A DNA stretch of 54,661 nucleotides from Anaerovirgula multivorans (GCF_900188145.1 NZ_FZOJ01000032.1:1-54661); one strand, 5' to 3'. Numbered from the stretch's first letter, positions 7,642-16,911 are shown. Notes: generated from the letters alone by a model not told the origin. Made by a program: numbers and translations.

Positions 7642-7811
7642 GATTCTTCTTTTTTCTGTGACTTAGAGGTATTGCCGACAAATATAAGGCAGCGCCGTCC
7701 GTGACGCTGTCTGAGTCTGGGGGCACAATACGTCGTAGAACAGCGTATTCCCAAAATCTGAGAATATATGAACGTAATAACTAGACTTCGGGAATACTGA
7801 AGACGTTAGTA
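7642..7811 (+). other. attC site 7 (diverged)
   Basis: The 3' box is GTTAGTA (7805-7811). The likely inner arms are GTATTGCCGA (7669-7678) and TCGGGAATAC (7788-7797), complementary at 9 of 10 positions. The 5' side has GATTCTTCT (7642-7650), the exact complement of the start of this cassette, AGAAGAATC (7168-7176). The distance from that 5' box to the inner arm is longer than in other sites, so the 5' limit is uncertain. Confidence 0.55.
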
Positions 7812-7933
7812 GACACGACACCTTAATGGCAGGGTTAGTTTTTAGGGTCAATTATTTCATGATATAGTTATGAGTTATTATTTCTTACTAAAAGGTTTTA
7901 TTACATAGATTGTTTTTGAAAGGAAAGATATAT

Positions 7934-8140
7934 ATGGTTATTGTATCGTGGAATTGCAATGGAGCTTTTAGAAAAAAGTATAAACATTTGGTGAAGTTTC
8001 ATTGTGACATCATGATTATACAAGAATGTGAAGATCCTAGTGAAGTTGAATATCCAAAAGAGTTTAAAATACTTATGCCTAATTATATATGGGTAGGGGA
8101 TAATAAAAATGGTTCAACAATAAAATATGAAAAAGTATGA
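7934..8140 (+). pseudogene. Truncated endonuclease/exonuclease/phosphatase-fold protein
   Basis: 68 residues from ATG 7934 (behind AAAGGAAAG). They match the N-terminus of the EEP superfamily: MVIVSWNCNGAFRKKYK has the active-site Asn of the WNCNG strand, and DIMIIQECEDP has the metal-binding Glu. The full family needs about 220-300 residues, including the later GD-H and SDH motifs, which are absent. The reading frame stops soon after NYIWVGDNKN. It is the last unit of the array and no attC follows, so a deletion at the array edge probably removed the rest. Confidence 0.75.
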
Positions 8141-8273
8141 TGAATATCTAAATTAAATTAATCCAGAAAACCTGTATTTGAAAACATTTTATAAAATTTG
8201 ATGAAAAATATGTTTCGATTGGTGATATAATAATATTACTACTTTTGTTTTAGATGGGAAAAGAAAGGTGTTC

Positions 8274-10745
8274 ATGTTTATGAAAGAAATAGAATTGTTG
8301 GCTCCAGCAGGCTCCTACGAAGCATTGGTTGCTGCTATCCAAAATGGTGCAGATGCTATATATCTAGGAGGCATGGTCTTTGGCGCAAGAGCTTATGCTA
8401 CAAATTTTGATTTGGAAACATTAGAAAAAGCTGTAGATTATGCTCATGTCAGAGGGGTTAAGGTGTATGTAACAATAAATACCTTAGTAAAGGACCGTGA
8501 AATAGTAGAATTAGTAGATTATGTTACAAAATTATATAATATGGGAATAGATGCAGTGATTGTTCAGGACTTAGGGGTTATGAAGCTTATTAATGAGCTA
8601 TTTTCAGGATTAGAAATTCATTGTAGCACTCAAATGGCTCTGCACAATAGTCAGGGCATTATGATGTTAAAAAAGGCAGGAGCTAAGCGGGTGGTATTAG
8701 CTAGAGAGTTATCTATAAAAGACATAAGGGAAATTACTAGGAATACAGGGATAGAGATAGAAGTTTTTGTACACGGAGCCCTGTGCTATTGTTATTCTGG
8801 ACTATGTCTTATGAGTAGTTTAATAGGAGGACGTAGCGGTAACAGAGGAAGATGTGCTCAACCCTGTAGAAGAACCTACGAAATTCTCCCACTAAAGGAT
8901 GATAAAACATCGAAGATACAAAAGGCATATTATATGAGTACTCGAGATTTGAAAACAATAGAAAACATCGGAAAAATTATTGAAAGTGGGGTAACGTCTC
9001 TAAAAATAGAAGGTCGAATGAAAAAACCTCAATATGTAGCTTCTATCGTAAGATCTTATCGCAAATCTATTGATAATTATATGCTTAACAAGACACAGTT
9101 AAATCAAGAAGCAACAGTAAAGGAAATCACGCAGATTTTTAATAGAAAGTTTACAAAAGGTTATTTGTTAAATAGTTCTCCTGAAGAGATGCTAAATGTA
9201 GAAAAGCCAAATAATAGAGGGATATTTCTGGGAAGGGTAGAAAATTACGATGGAAAGGGGAAAAAATTTAAGATCAAGATTCTAGAAGATATACGACAAG
9301 GTGATGGTATCGAAATCTGGAGTAATAAATCAGAAAATCCTGGTGGTATCATTAACAAGATGTATAAGGAAAACAAACTAATACATGAAGCTAAAAAAGG
9401 TGATATTATAGAAATTCAATTATTTGGCACCATCAATAAAGGTGATGAAGTCTATAAAACCTTGGATTTACAGTTGATGAGGGACTTAGAAAAGACTTAT
9501 AGTCATGATATAGAAAATAGAAAGGTAAAAATATATGGAGAAGTAAACGTAGAAAGAGGAATGCCATTAAAGCTACATGTTTGGGATATGGAGGGCAATA
9601 CAGTTCATAAAGAAACTGAAACAATTGTAGAAGAAGCTGAAAAAGTTCCATTAACAGCAAAAAAACTTACTGAAAACTTACGGAAACTTGGGAATACCCC
9701 CTTTCAATTAGAGGATATGAAAGTGGAATTGCAATCTAATGTGGCTTTACCTATCTCTATTATTAATCAAGTTAGAAGAGAAGCAATAGAAGAATTAGTT
9801 AAGCTTAGAATAAATAAATCTAAGAGAATGATAAAACCTATTGAACAATCAAAAATATTTGAAAATCAACGAACTTTACATACTAAAAAGAGACATACTA
9901 CCTTGCCTAAGCTTTCAGCAAAGGTTGATGGAATCCAACAACTCAAAAATATACTGGAGTTTCCTATTGATAGAATCTATTATGGGAATATTTTAGATCT
10001 ACAAGAGGCAGTGAAAATATGTAAAGAAAAAGGTGTAGAAGTCTACTATAGAAGTCCTTCAATTCTGAAGGATAAGGATCAAGAAAAGTTAAGGACAATT
10101 TTACATCATTGCAGTTTAGACGGTATTTTAGCAGGTGAACTGGGAATCATTGATTATGGAAAGAATATAGTAGATCTTCCTGTGATTGCAGACACTACTT
10201 TAAATGTAATGAATAGCAAAACTATATCCTTTTTGCAAGAAAAAGGCATTGATGGAATTACGATCTCAACGGAATTAGATTTGAAAAATATAAAAACTTT
10301 AGAGATCAGCGATGGGATAGAAACCGAAGCAATTATTTATGGAAAATTACCAGTTATGATTACCGAAACATGTCCATTAGCTAGCATAAATAAGTGTCAT
10401 CATCAATGCAACAGTTGCTCTCAAAACCCTTTTCAATATTTATGGGGATTGAAGGATGAAAAAAAAGCTGTTTTTCCTTTTACAAAGGATAATTGGGGTA
10501 GAACAATTATTGTGAATAATCATCCACTATACATAATAGATAAAATGGATGATTTGAAAGAATTGTATATTACCTCCTTTAGACTTGATTTTACTGATGA
10601 AGAACCTCCAGGAATAAGACGGATTATGGCGGATTGTTGGAATAATATGAAATATTACTATGATGAGAATACCAATAATCATAAGCCATATGAGAATAAA
10701 ATTGATAGATTTACAAGAGGACACTATTATCGAGGTGTTGAATAA
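8274..10745 (+). CDS. U32 family peptidase (two-domain, DUF3656-containing)
   Basis: About 823 residues. The N-terminal U32 domain begins IELLAPAGSYEALVAAIQNGADAIYLGG (shown here as IELLAPAGS...GADAIYLGG), the family start. The Cys-rich middle (HGALCYCYSGLCLMSS, GNRGRCAQPCRR) matches the U32 signature and the iron-sulfur ligands of RlhA/TrhP-type RNA hydroxylation proteins. A DUF3656-like stretch follows, and a second TIM-barrel part ends with more cysteines (CHHQCNSC). Proteins of this type are now linked to RNA hydroxylation rather than proteolysis. GAAAGG fits ATG 8274; GTG 8268 and ATG 8280 are alternatives. It is the first intact core gene after the array. Confidence 0.9.
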   Translation: MFMKEIELLAPAGSYEALVAAIQNGADAIYLGGMVFGARAYATNFDLETLEKAVDYAHVRGVKVYVTINTLVKDREIVELVDYVTKLYNMGIDAVIVQDLGVMKLINELFSGLEIHCSTQMALHNSQGIMMLKKAGAKRVVLARELSIKDIREITRNTGIEIEVFVHGALCYCYSGLCLMSSLIGGRSGNRGRCAQPCRRTYEILPLKDDKTSKIQKAYYMSTRDLKTIENIGKIIESGVTSLKIEGRMKKPQYVASIVRSYRKSIDNYMLNKTQLNQEATVKEITQIFNRKFTKGYLLNSSPEEMLNVEKPNNRGIFLGRVENYDGKGKKFKIKILEDIRQGDGIEIWSNKSENPGGIINKMYKENKLIHEAKKGDIIEIQLFGTINKGDEVYKTLDLQLMRDLEKTYSHDIENRKVKIYGEVNVERGMPLKLHVWDMEGNTVHKETETIVEEAEKVPLTAKKLTENLRKLGNTPFQLEDMKVELQSNVALPISIINQVRREAIEELVKLRINKSKRMIKPIEQSKIFENQRTLHTKKRHTTLPKLSAKVDGIQQLKNILEFPIDRIYYGNILDLQEAVKICKEKGVEVYYRSPSILKDKDQEKLRTILHHCSLDGILAGELGIIDYGKNIVDLPVIADTTLNVMNSKTISFLQEKGIDGITISTELDLKNIKTLEISDGIETEAIIYGKLPVMITETCPLASINKCHHQCNSCSQNPFQYLWGLKDEKKAVFPFTKDNWGRTIIVNNHPLYIIDKMDDLKELYITSFRLDFTDEEPPGIRRIMADCWNNMKYYYDENTNNHKPYENKIDRFTRGHYYRGVE

Positions 10746-10762
10746 ATTTTTCTATTAACCCC

Positions 10763-10791
10763 TTGACAGAGATAGAGCAATATAATATTAT
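10763..10791 (+). promoter_or_regulatory. Sigma-A-type promoter of tyrS
   Basis: TTGACA at 10763-10768, then 17 bases, then TATTAT at 10786-10791. It starts just upstream of the T-box leader. Confidence 0.65.
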
Positions 10792-10810
10792 ATTTGGAAT
10801 AGTATAATCA

Positions 10811-11038
10811 ATAACGATGATAAAGATAGTAGCACTTTATGGTTACAATCCAGAGAGTAGACTGGTAGGTGAAAAGTTTACAGTACATAAAGCTGCAAAT
10901 TACACTTTGGAGTTTCAATGGGAGATCATTGCGGTAGCCAACCGATATATTGGCTTAGAGGCATCCTTTTGGATGTAAATTAAGGTGGTACCACGGGTCT
11001 TTCTCGTCCTTGCTTAGGAATGAGAAGGCCCTTTTTTA
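10811..11038 (+). promoter_or_regulatory. T-box leader (tyrosine) with terminator
   Basis: The leader has the stem I features AACGATGATAAAGATAGTA and AGAGAGTAGACTGG, and the T-box sequence AAGGTGGTACCACGG at 10982-10995. A terminator hairpin follows (about 10994-11038, GGGTCTTTCTCGTCC...GAGAAGGCCC with a T-run). The specifier is probably the UAC at 10901-10903. Uncharged tRNA-Tyr binding would stabilise the antiterminator and let transcription reach tyrS. Confidence 0.95.
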
Positions 11039-11069
11039 ATTTTCTAAAAATATATTTGGAGGGAAGCAT

Positions 11070-12296
11070 ATGAAAAATGTTTTTGATATTTTACAAGAAA
11101 GAGGTTATATAGAGCAAGTAACCTATGAAGAAGAGTTGAAGGAGCTTTTAGGAAAGGAGCCTGTGACCTTTTATATAGGATTTGATGCAACCGCCGATAG
11201 CTTAACTCTTGGACATTTTGTACAGATTATGGTAATGATGCATATGCAAAGAGCTGGACATAGACCAATTGTACTATTAGGTGGGGGAACTACCTTGGTT
11301 GGTGATCCTTCTGGCAAGGCTGATATGAGAAAGATGTTAACGAAGGAAAGTATAGATAAAAATGCTGAGAGGTTTAGAGAACAGTTTGCTGGGTTTTTAG
11401 ATTTCTCTGATGAGAAAGCCTTAATCGCCAATAATGCAGACTGGCTTTTAGATTTGAACTATGTTGAGTTTCTTAGAGAAGTAGGTGTACATTTTTCTGT
11501 AAATCGTATGTTAACGGCAGAATGCTACAAATCAAGACTAGAGAAGGGATTAACCTTTTTAGAATTTAATTATATGCTAATGCAATCCTATGACTACTTA
11601 GAATTATTCCGTCGATACAATTGTAAAATACAAATGGGAGGAAGTGACCAATGGTCCAACATTCTTGGTGGGTATGAATTAGTAAGAAGAGTGGAAGGAG
11701 AATCGGTTTTTGCTTTGACCTTCAAGCTTCTTACCACCAGCGAAGGTAAAAAAATGGGTAAAACAGAATCAGGAACCATATGGTTAGATGCAGAAAAAAC
11801 ATCGCCTTATGATTTCTATCAGTACCTAAGAAATGTGGATGATAAGGATGTAGAAAATACATTAGCTTTACTAACCCTCTTACCTATGGAGGAGGTTAAG
11901 AGGTTAGGCTCTTTAGAAGGAGCTGAAATTAATTATGCTAAAGGTGTGTTAGCTTTTGAGGTAACAAAATTGGTACATGGAGAAGAAGAAGCAAAGAGAG
12001 CTCAGGAAGCTGCAAAAGCTTTATTCAGTGGCGGTATGGCAGCTGATGCTATGCCTTCTACAGAAGTTCCTAAGGCCAGATTTGAAGAAGGAGTAGATAT
12101 ATTAACGCTGCTGATAGATACAGGCTTAGTGTCTTCAAAATCTGAAGCTAGACGTCTTGTGCAACAGGGTGGAATATCCATTGAAGATCGGAAAGCAGAA
12201 GATGTTAATGAAATTATTCTGCTAAAGGATTTTGTAAATGAAAAAATTATTATAAAAAAAGGAAAAAAAATATACCATCAAGTTAAGCTAGTTTAA
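11070..12296 (+). CDS. tyrS: Tyrosyl-tRNA synthetase
   Basis: A 408-residue class I synthetase that charges tRNA-Tyr. The HIGH-like motif is TLGHFVQIM, after the GFDATADSL strand. The KMSKS-like loop is KKMGKTESG, and the tyrosine/tRNA region is [10 protein letters not shown]...QMGGSDQW. An S4 RNA-binding domain closes the protein ([20 protein letters not shown], from about residue 345). GGAGGG precedes the ATG. Expression is controlled by the tyrosine T-box upstream, which fits the enzyme. The length is normal for TyrS (about 400-420). Confidence 0.98.
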   Translation: MKNVFDILQERGYIEQVTYEEELKELLGKEPVTFYIGFDATADSLTLGHFVQIMVMMHMQRAGHRPIVLLGGGTTLVGDPSGKADMRKMLTKESIDKNAERFREQFAGFLDFSDEKALIANNADWLLDLNYVEFLREVGVHFSVNRMLTAECYKSRLEKGLTFLEFNYMLMQSYDYLELFRRYNCKIQMGGSDQWSNILGGYELVRRVEGESVFALTFKLLTTSEGKKMGKTESGTIWLDAEKTSPYDFYQYLRNVDDKDVENTLALLTLLPMEEVKRLGSLEGAEINYAKGVLAFEVTKLVHGEEEAKRAQEAAKALFSGGMAADAMPSTEVPKARFEEGVDILTLLIDTGLVSSKSEARRLVQQGGISIEDRKAEDVNEIILLKDFVNEKIIIKKGKKIYHQVKLV

Positions 12297-12447
12297 ATCC
12301 CTGCATCTAAAGATAGAAAAAACCAATAGAGGTTTCTATATTGAAAATATTTTTAAAAATAGAATTACTACAAACTTCGACAATGGTTTGTTTGAAATAG
12401 GTTTCCCAAAATTGGGGAAATCAGAAAAATAGAATAATAGCTGATAA

Positions 12448-12484
12448 TTAAGCCCTAACCATATTTTGGATAGGGCTTAATTTA
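12448..12484 (+). terminator. Rho-independent terminator after tyrS
   Basis: TTAAGCCCTA...TAGGGCTTAA forms a 10-bp stem, followed by TTTAT. Confidence 0.75.
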
Positions 12485-12553
12485 TGATATAATTAATTAT
12501 CCCAACTCAATTTTAAAAAATCATTAGACAAATTATTGCATCGAGGTGAAAAT

Positions 12554-13903
12554 ATGTCGAATCAAAAACAAAAAGCGTCGCTTTTAGACTTAACTTTAAT
12601 TCTATCGAATGCTGTTGATTTAATCAATCCAATTTTACATAATCATCATAAGCAAGTGGCTTATATTGCTTATCATTTAGCTAAAGAAGTAGCCTTGGAG
12701 GAAAAGAAACACAACGATTTATTGATAGCCAGTTTGTTACATGACATTGGGGGCTTAACCCTTGAAGATAGATTGTTAACATTACAATTTGAGGTAGAAA
12801 AGCCATACCAACATGCAATTACTGCTTATCTTCTCTTGAAGAATTATGATGCGCTTCAAGATGTTGCTACAATCATCAAATATCATCACTTACCATGGGA
12901 AAACGGGGAAGGACAAACTGTAGGAGATGAAATTGTACCTTTTGAAAGTCATATTATTCATTTAGCTGATCGAATTGCAGTATTAATCAACAGAGATAAG
13001 GAAATACTATCTCAAGTAAACAGAATCAGTAGACTACTAGAAGCGCAAAATAAGAAAATGTTCCATCCCACAATAATAAAAGCTTTTAATAAGATAAAAT
13101 TCAAAGAGAGCTTTTGGCTAGATATTGTTTCTCCATTTACTGACTATAGAATAAGAAGAATGTGGATAGGAAACAGCAGCCTATTGGATTTAGACGATTT
13201 AATAAAAATGGCTAAAATTATTGGCCAAGTTGTAGACTTTAGAAGTAGATTCACCGCTCTTCATAGTAGTGGTGTGGCGGCCGTGGCAGAAAGTATAGCT
13301 CAAAGATGTAATTGGACAGCTGAAGAATGTAGAAAAATTAGAATTGCAGGATACTTGCATGATATAGGAAAACTAGCAATACCTAATAATATTTTAGAAA
13401 AAAAAGATAAGCTTACCCTAGAGGAATATAATATAGTGAAAGCCCATACATATTATAGTTATTATCTACTAGATAGCATTGATGCGTTAAGGGAAATAAA
13501 CGAATATGCATCTCTACATCATGAACGTTTAGATGGCAGCGGTTATCCTTTTCACCATGATGAAAAAAGCTTAAATGAGGGTTCAAGAATTATGGCAGTA
13601 GCTGATGTATTTACTGCGATCACTGAAGACAGACCATATAGGGTGGGAATGCCCAAAGAGGAAGCTTTAGGATTGATGGAAAAGATGGCAAATAACAATG
13701 CTCTTGATCATCAGCTTATTTCCCTATTAAAAAGTAATTATGATGAGATTAACAGCATTAGGAGTAGCGCACAAAAGCAGGCATTAATTGAATATGAAGG
13801 ATTTTCTCAAGAGATCAATACAATAAGGAGTTATGATGACGATGAAGAGATGTTTGACCATTCTTCTTATTCTGAGCTTATATATATTGGCAGGGTGCAA
13901 TAG
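12554..13903 (+). CDS. HD/HD-GYP domain phosphohydrolase
   Basis: About 449 residues with two HD-type metal-binding domains. The first (residues 25-170) has HKQVAYIAYHLAKE and LLHDIGG with a following KYHHLPW. The second (from about 220) is a canonical HD-GYP domain: LHSSGVAAVAESIA, GYLHDIGKLAIP, SLHHERLDGSGYPFH and VADVFTAITEDRPYR. HD-GYP proteins hydrolyse cyclic di-GMP. All expected metal ligands and the GYP motif are present in the second domain. GAGGTG at 12543-12548 selects ATG 12554. Its 3' end overlaps the next gene by about 70 bases, which implies co-transcription. Confidence 0.9.
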   Translation: MSNQKQKASLLDLTLILSNAVDLINPILHNHHKQVAYIAYHLAKEVALEEKKHNDLLIASLLHDIGGLTLEDRLLTLQFEVEKPYQHAITAYLLLKNYDALQDVATIIKYHHLPWENGEGQTVGDEIVPFESHIIHLADRIAVLINRDKEILSQVNRISRLLEAQNKKMFHPTIIKAFNKIKFKESFWLDIVSPFTDYRIRRMWIGNSSLLDLDDLIKMAKIIGQVVDFRSRFTALHSSGVAAVAESIAQRCNWTAEECRKIRIAGYLHDIGKLAIPNNILEKKDKLTLEEYNIVKAHTYYSYYLLDSIDALREINEYASLHHERLDGSGYPFHHDEKSLNEGSRIMAVADVFTAITEDRPYRVGMPKEEALGLMEKMANNNALDHQLISLLKSNYDEINSIRSSAQKQALIEYEGFSQEINTIRSYDDDEEMFDHSSYSELIYIGRVQ

Positions 13904-15137
13904 CCTAACTGATGAAAATGTAAAACCGGAAGACCAAAAGAGAGATGAAGCGGTGTATCCTGAGGAAAAGGAAGAAGAAATTTATGATGAAATCATAGAA
14001 AGAGATTTATACATAGATGAACTTATGGAAAAAATGACATTACAGCAAAAAGTAGGACAAGTATTTATGCCAGCATTTAGATATGATAAAAATCAATTAC
14101 CAATACTTGTGTTAAACGATGAGATTCGGTTTGCTATAGAAGAGTATCATTTAGGTGGTATAATCTTCTTTTCTGAGAATATTGATACAATAGATCAAAC
14201 CCAGAAGCTAATCCAGGACATGCAATCAATGAGTAATACCCCCTTATTCATTGCTATAGATGAAGAAGGTGGAATGGTTAGCAGATTAAATAGAGGTACA
14301 AACCTACCAGCTACAAGGCTACCGGGCAATAAAAAATTAGGTGAAACTAGAGAACCAGAGTTGGCATATGAAGTAGGGAAATTGTTGGGTCGTGAGTTAT
14401 CTTCACTAGGTGTCAACATGAATTTTGCACCTGTTGCAGATATAAATACGAATCCTAAAAATCCTGTTATAGGGGATCGCTCCTTCGGAGATGAACCTCA
14501 TATTGTAGGGGAAATGGTAGCACAAATGGTACGAGGATTACAGGAAGAAAGCGTTAGTGCTGTAGTTAAGCATTTTCCAGGACATGGAGATACTTTATTA
14601 GACACCCACGATGGGGCTGTTACTGTTCCACACAACATAGAAAGATTGGAAACTATAGAATTTCTTCCCTTTAAGAGAGGGATCGATGAAGAGGTAGATG
14701 GTGTCATGCTAGCCCATCTTCAAGTTCCTAATATCACTAAAGGTTCTTTACCAGCTACTTTCTCTGAAGAAATAGTAAAGGATTTATTGAGACAAGAGCT
14801 AAAACATGACAAGCTTATTATAACAGACGCTTTAGAAATGCTGGCTATTTCTAAATATTGGGCCCCTGATGAAGCTGCAATTTTAGCATTTAAAGCAGGA
14901 GCAGATATTTTATTAATGCCTCAATCCTTAGAGAAAGCATATGAAGGTTTATTAAAAGCTGTTGAGAAAGAAATGATATCTATAGAAAGGCTAGATGCAT
15001 CTGTTAGGCGTATTTTAATGGTAAAGTATGAACGTGGTATTTTATTTAAGAATGAGAATAATCTTGATCCGAGAAAGATATTAGGTTCCCAAGAGCATCA
15101 AAAAATTGTTGAAAGAATATTGAAAGAGAGAGAATAA
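13833..15137 (+). CDS. nagZ: Lipoprotein beta-N-acetylhexosaminidase, GH3 (NagZ-like)
   Basis: 434 residues. A lipoprotein signal peptide (KRCLTILLILSLYILAGC) gives a lipobox Cys at about residue 22, so the enzyme is tethered to the outer face of the membrane. The GH3 catalytic domain follows, with AIDEEGGMVSRL, NFAPVADIN and the NagZ-specific KHFPGHGDTLLDTH (His/Asp general acid-base loop). The nucleophile Asp is in LIITDALEM. It should remove terminal N-acetylglucosamine from peptidoglycan fragments. AAGGAG precedes ATG 13833, which lies inside the 3' end of the HD gene in another frame. Confidence 0.92.
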   Translation: MMTMKRCLTILLILSLYILAGCNSLTDENVKPEDQKRDEAVYPEEKEEEIYDEIIERDLYIDELMEKMTLQQKVGQVFMPAFRYDKNQLPILVLNDEIRFAIEEYHLGGIIFFSENIDTIDQTQKLIQDMQSMSNTPLFIAIDEEGGMVSRLNRGTNLPATRLPGNKKLGETREPELAYEVGKLLGRELSSLGVNMNFAPVADINTNPKNPVIGDRSFGDEPHIVGEMVAQMVRGLQEESVSAVVKHFPGHGDTLLDTHDGAVTVPHNIERLETIEFLPFKRGIDEEVDGVMLAHLQVPNITKGSLPATFSEEIVKDLLRQELKHDKLIITDALEMLAISKYWAPDEAAILAFKAGADILLMPQSLEKAYEGLLKAVEKEMISIERLDASVRRILMVKYERGILFKNENNLDPRKILGSQEHQKIVERILKERE

Positions 15138-15274
15138 TTAATAAATCTATTACCAGCCTTAACTATAGGTATAGTCCTGTTTCTTACAATTATTGGATTA
15201 CATATTTCAATAGTAGTTAATGTACAATTATAAACATTCAAAAAAGTAACAATATATAAACATATTATCCAAGC

Positions 15275-15303
15275 TTGTCTTTCAATACTAAAGATGATAT
15301 AAT
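15275..15303 (+). promoter_or_regulatory. Sigma-A-type promoter of the uracil permease gene
   Basis: TTGTCT at 15275-15280, a 17-base spacer, then TATAAT at 15298-15303. The transcript would start near 15310, before the PyrR elements. Confidence 0.7.
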
Positions 15304-15333
15304 CATCTTTAATGAGGATGAATAGTCTTTAAT

Positions 15334-15497
15334 TCAGTCCAGAGAGGCTGGCAAGATAACATAATGTCTATGTGTATAATTATTAATACATGTAACTTCT
15401 TGCCAGTTGGCAAGAAGTTTTTTTAAATGCAAATGTAAGACCTTTAAATCAACCCAGTGAGGTTGAAAAGGGAGAAAAACACAATTTTTCTCCTTTT
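15334..15497 (+). promoter_or_regulatory. Double PyrR attenuator
   Basis: There are two PyrR-binding loops of the form ARUCCxGxGAGGYU: AGTCCAGAGAGGCTGGCAAG at 15336-15355 and ATCAACCCAGTGAGGTTGAA at about 15448-15467. The first is followed by a strong terminator (15395-15424, CTTCTTGCCAGTTGGCAAG plus T-run). The second is followed by a weaker hairpin (15471-15497, GGAGAAAAA...TTTTTCTCC then TTTT). PyrR with UMP bound would favour both stops. Confidence 0.85.
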
Positions 15498-15521
15498 GAC
15501 TAAATCAAAGGAGGCTTTATT

Positions 15522-16790
15522 ATGACAGAAAACACATTAACAAAAACAAGCATTGAAATTAAAAAAGAAACAAATGCTTTAGATACAGCAAAAAAATCAA
15601 TATTAGCAATTCAACACTTAGTAGCAATGTTTGGAGCTACAGTGCTGGTACCAATGTTAACAGGATTAAATCCTTCAGTTGCATTATTATCAGCAGGAGT
15701 AGGAACATTACTGTTTCATCTTGTTACCTATGGCAAAGTACCGGTTTTCTTAGGTTCTTCCTTTGCTTTTATACCCGTAATTATTAAGGTTAGCAGTTTA
15801 TATAATGGAGATTTAGCTTATGCTCAAGGTGGTATTGTAGTAGCAGGACTCATCTATATATTAATGTCTTTTATTGTCGGTAGAATTGGAGTAGAAAAGA
15901 TAAAGCAATATCTACCAGCCCAGGTAGTTGGACCAATGATTATGGTCATTGGATTAAATCTAGTACCTGTAGCATATGGCATGGCATCAGATCATTTTGT
16001 CGTCGCAGCAATAACGCTAGTAACTGCTATAGCCGTTACCTTAAAAGGTAGGGGTTTGGGGAAGCAGCTGTCAATACTGATAGCAGTAGTGGTAGGATAT
16101 GTTATCTCTCTTAACATGGGACTAGTTAACACTGAAGTAATCAGGGAAGCGCAAGCATTTGCAATTCCAAACTTTACTTTGCCAAAATTTGAACTTGGGG
16201 CTATAGCAATTATTGCACCGGTTGTACTGGCGGTATTTATGGAGCATATAGGAGATATAACTACAAATGGACAGGTGGTTGGTAAAAATTTCATAGAAGA
16301 TCCAGGTTTAAACCGTACACTTTTAGGAGATGGATTAGCAACTCTATTCGCCGGTTTCATAGGTGGACCAGCTAATACTACCTACGGTGAAAATACAGGA
16401 GTATTAGCAATTACCAAAAACTATGATCCAGCGATATTAAGAATGGCGGCAGTATTTGCAATTATTCTAAGCTTTGTTGCTAAAGTAGGAGGCTTTTTAA
16501 ACAGCATTCCTGTAGCAGTTATGGGGGGGATCAGTGTGATGCTCTTCAGTATGATAGCATTAATAGGCGTAAAAACTATTAAGACAAGCAATGTGAAATT
16601 TGATGCAAAAAACATAGTAATTATGGCAACTATATTGATAATAGGATTAGGATCTGGATATATTGAAAATAACTTTGGTATATCAATAGGAATTCCAGTA
16701 ACAGATATCGTTAAAATAGAAGGTCTAAGCCTTGCAGCAATCGTAGGAGTAATATTAAATGCAGCATTAAATAGAAAACAAACAGTATAA
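15522..16790 (+). CDS. uraA: Uracil permease
   Basis: A 422-residue integral membrane protein of the NCS2 (nucleobase-cation symporter 2) family. The family features are the HLVAMFGATVLVPMLTGLNP start, a QVVGPMIMVIGL helix, the AVFMEHIGDITTNGQVVGKN segment (conserved acidic Glu/His) and GGPANTTYGENTGVLAITK with the substrate-loop Glu. About 14 membrane segments fit the hydrophobic pattern. The PyrR attenuators upstream identify the cargo as uracil rather than xanthine. AAAGGAGG precedes the ATG. It is transcribed alone. Confidence 0.94.
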   Translation: MTENTLTKTSIEIKKETNALDTAKKSILAIQHLVAMFGATVLVPMLTGLNPSVALLSAGVGTLLFHLVTYGKVPVFLGSSFAFIPVIIKVSSLYNGDLAYAQGGIVVAGLIYILMSFIVGRIGVEKIKQYLPAQVVGPMIMVIGLNLVPVAYGMASDHFVVAAITLVTAIAVTLKGRGLGKQLSILIAVVVGYVISLNMGLVNTEVIREAQAFAIPNFTLPKFELGAIAIIAPVVLAVFMEHIGDITTNGQVVGKNFIEDPGLNRTLLGDGLATLFAGFIGGPANTTYGENTGVLAITKNYDPAILRMAAVFAIILSFVAKVGGFLNSIPVAVMGGISVMLFSMIALIGVKTIKTSNVKFDAKNIVIMATILIIGLGSGYIENNFGISIGIPVTDIVKIEGLSLAAIVGVILNAALNRKQTV

Positions 16791-16806
16791 AATGAGACTT
16801 AATTCA

Positions 16807-16911
16807 TAAGTGACCAACACGAAAGTTTGACTTACAACTTTCGTGTTGGTCACTTAGTTTGTTTATCTATAAGCAGATAACCAAAATCTTTGATTTTGTG
16901 TTAGTCGCTTA
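16807..16911. repeat. Two-arm palindromic repeat (copy 1), terminator-like
   Basis: Arm 1 (16807-16856) is a near-perfect hairpin, GTGACCAACACGAAAGTT / AACTTTCGTGTTGGTCAC. Arm 2 (16869-16911) folds as TAAGC...TAACCAAAATC / GATTTTGTGTTAGTCGCTTA. Both arms resemble the sequence at 40366-40450, and arm 1 resembles 31382-31432. It may also end transcription of uraA. It appears to sit inside a longer sequence that is found uninterrupted at 23306-23336. Confidence 0.7.

Larger units (their letters stand above)
93..8140 (+). mobile_element. Integron-like gene cassette array (no integrase in window)
   Basis: At least seven attC-like sites separate short + strand genes. Read from the crossover points, the units are 93-795 (GNAT), 796-3622 (zinc ribbon, 49-aa gene, IS, membrane-anchored protein; a junction seems to be missing), 3623-4535 (DJ-1/PfpI), 4536-5369 (GNAT), 5370-6162 (methyltransferase), 6163-7167 (broken TIR gene), 7168-7805 (cupin) and 7806 onward (truncated EEP protein). 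Each complete unit has one gene with its own ribosome binding site and one 3' attC. In five complete units the R'' box is complementary to that unit's own first bases. This is the signature of excision and integration by an IntI-type tyrosine recombinase acting on a circular cassette. No intI gene is visible, so the piece is either the distal part of an integron or an integrase-less attC cluster. Confidence 0.85.

Noticed and set aside
677..7811. Group II intron or CRISPR explanation for the array repeats
   Set aside because: Repeat units are 125-170 bp, not short and regular. They contain no intron domain V or reverse transcriptase, and genes rather than spacers lie between them.
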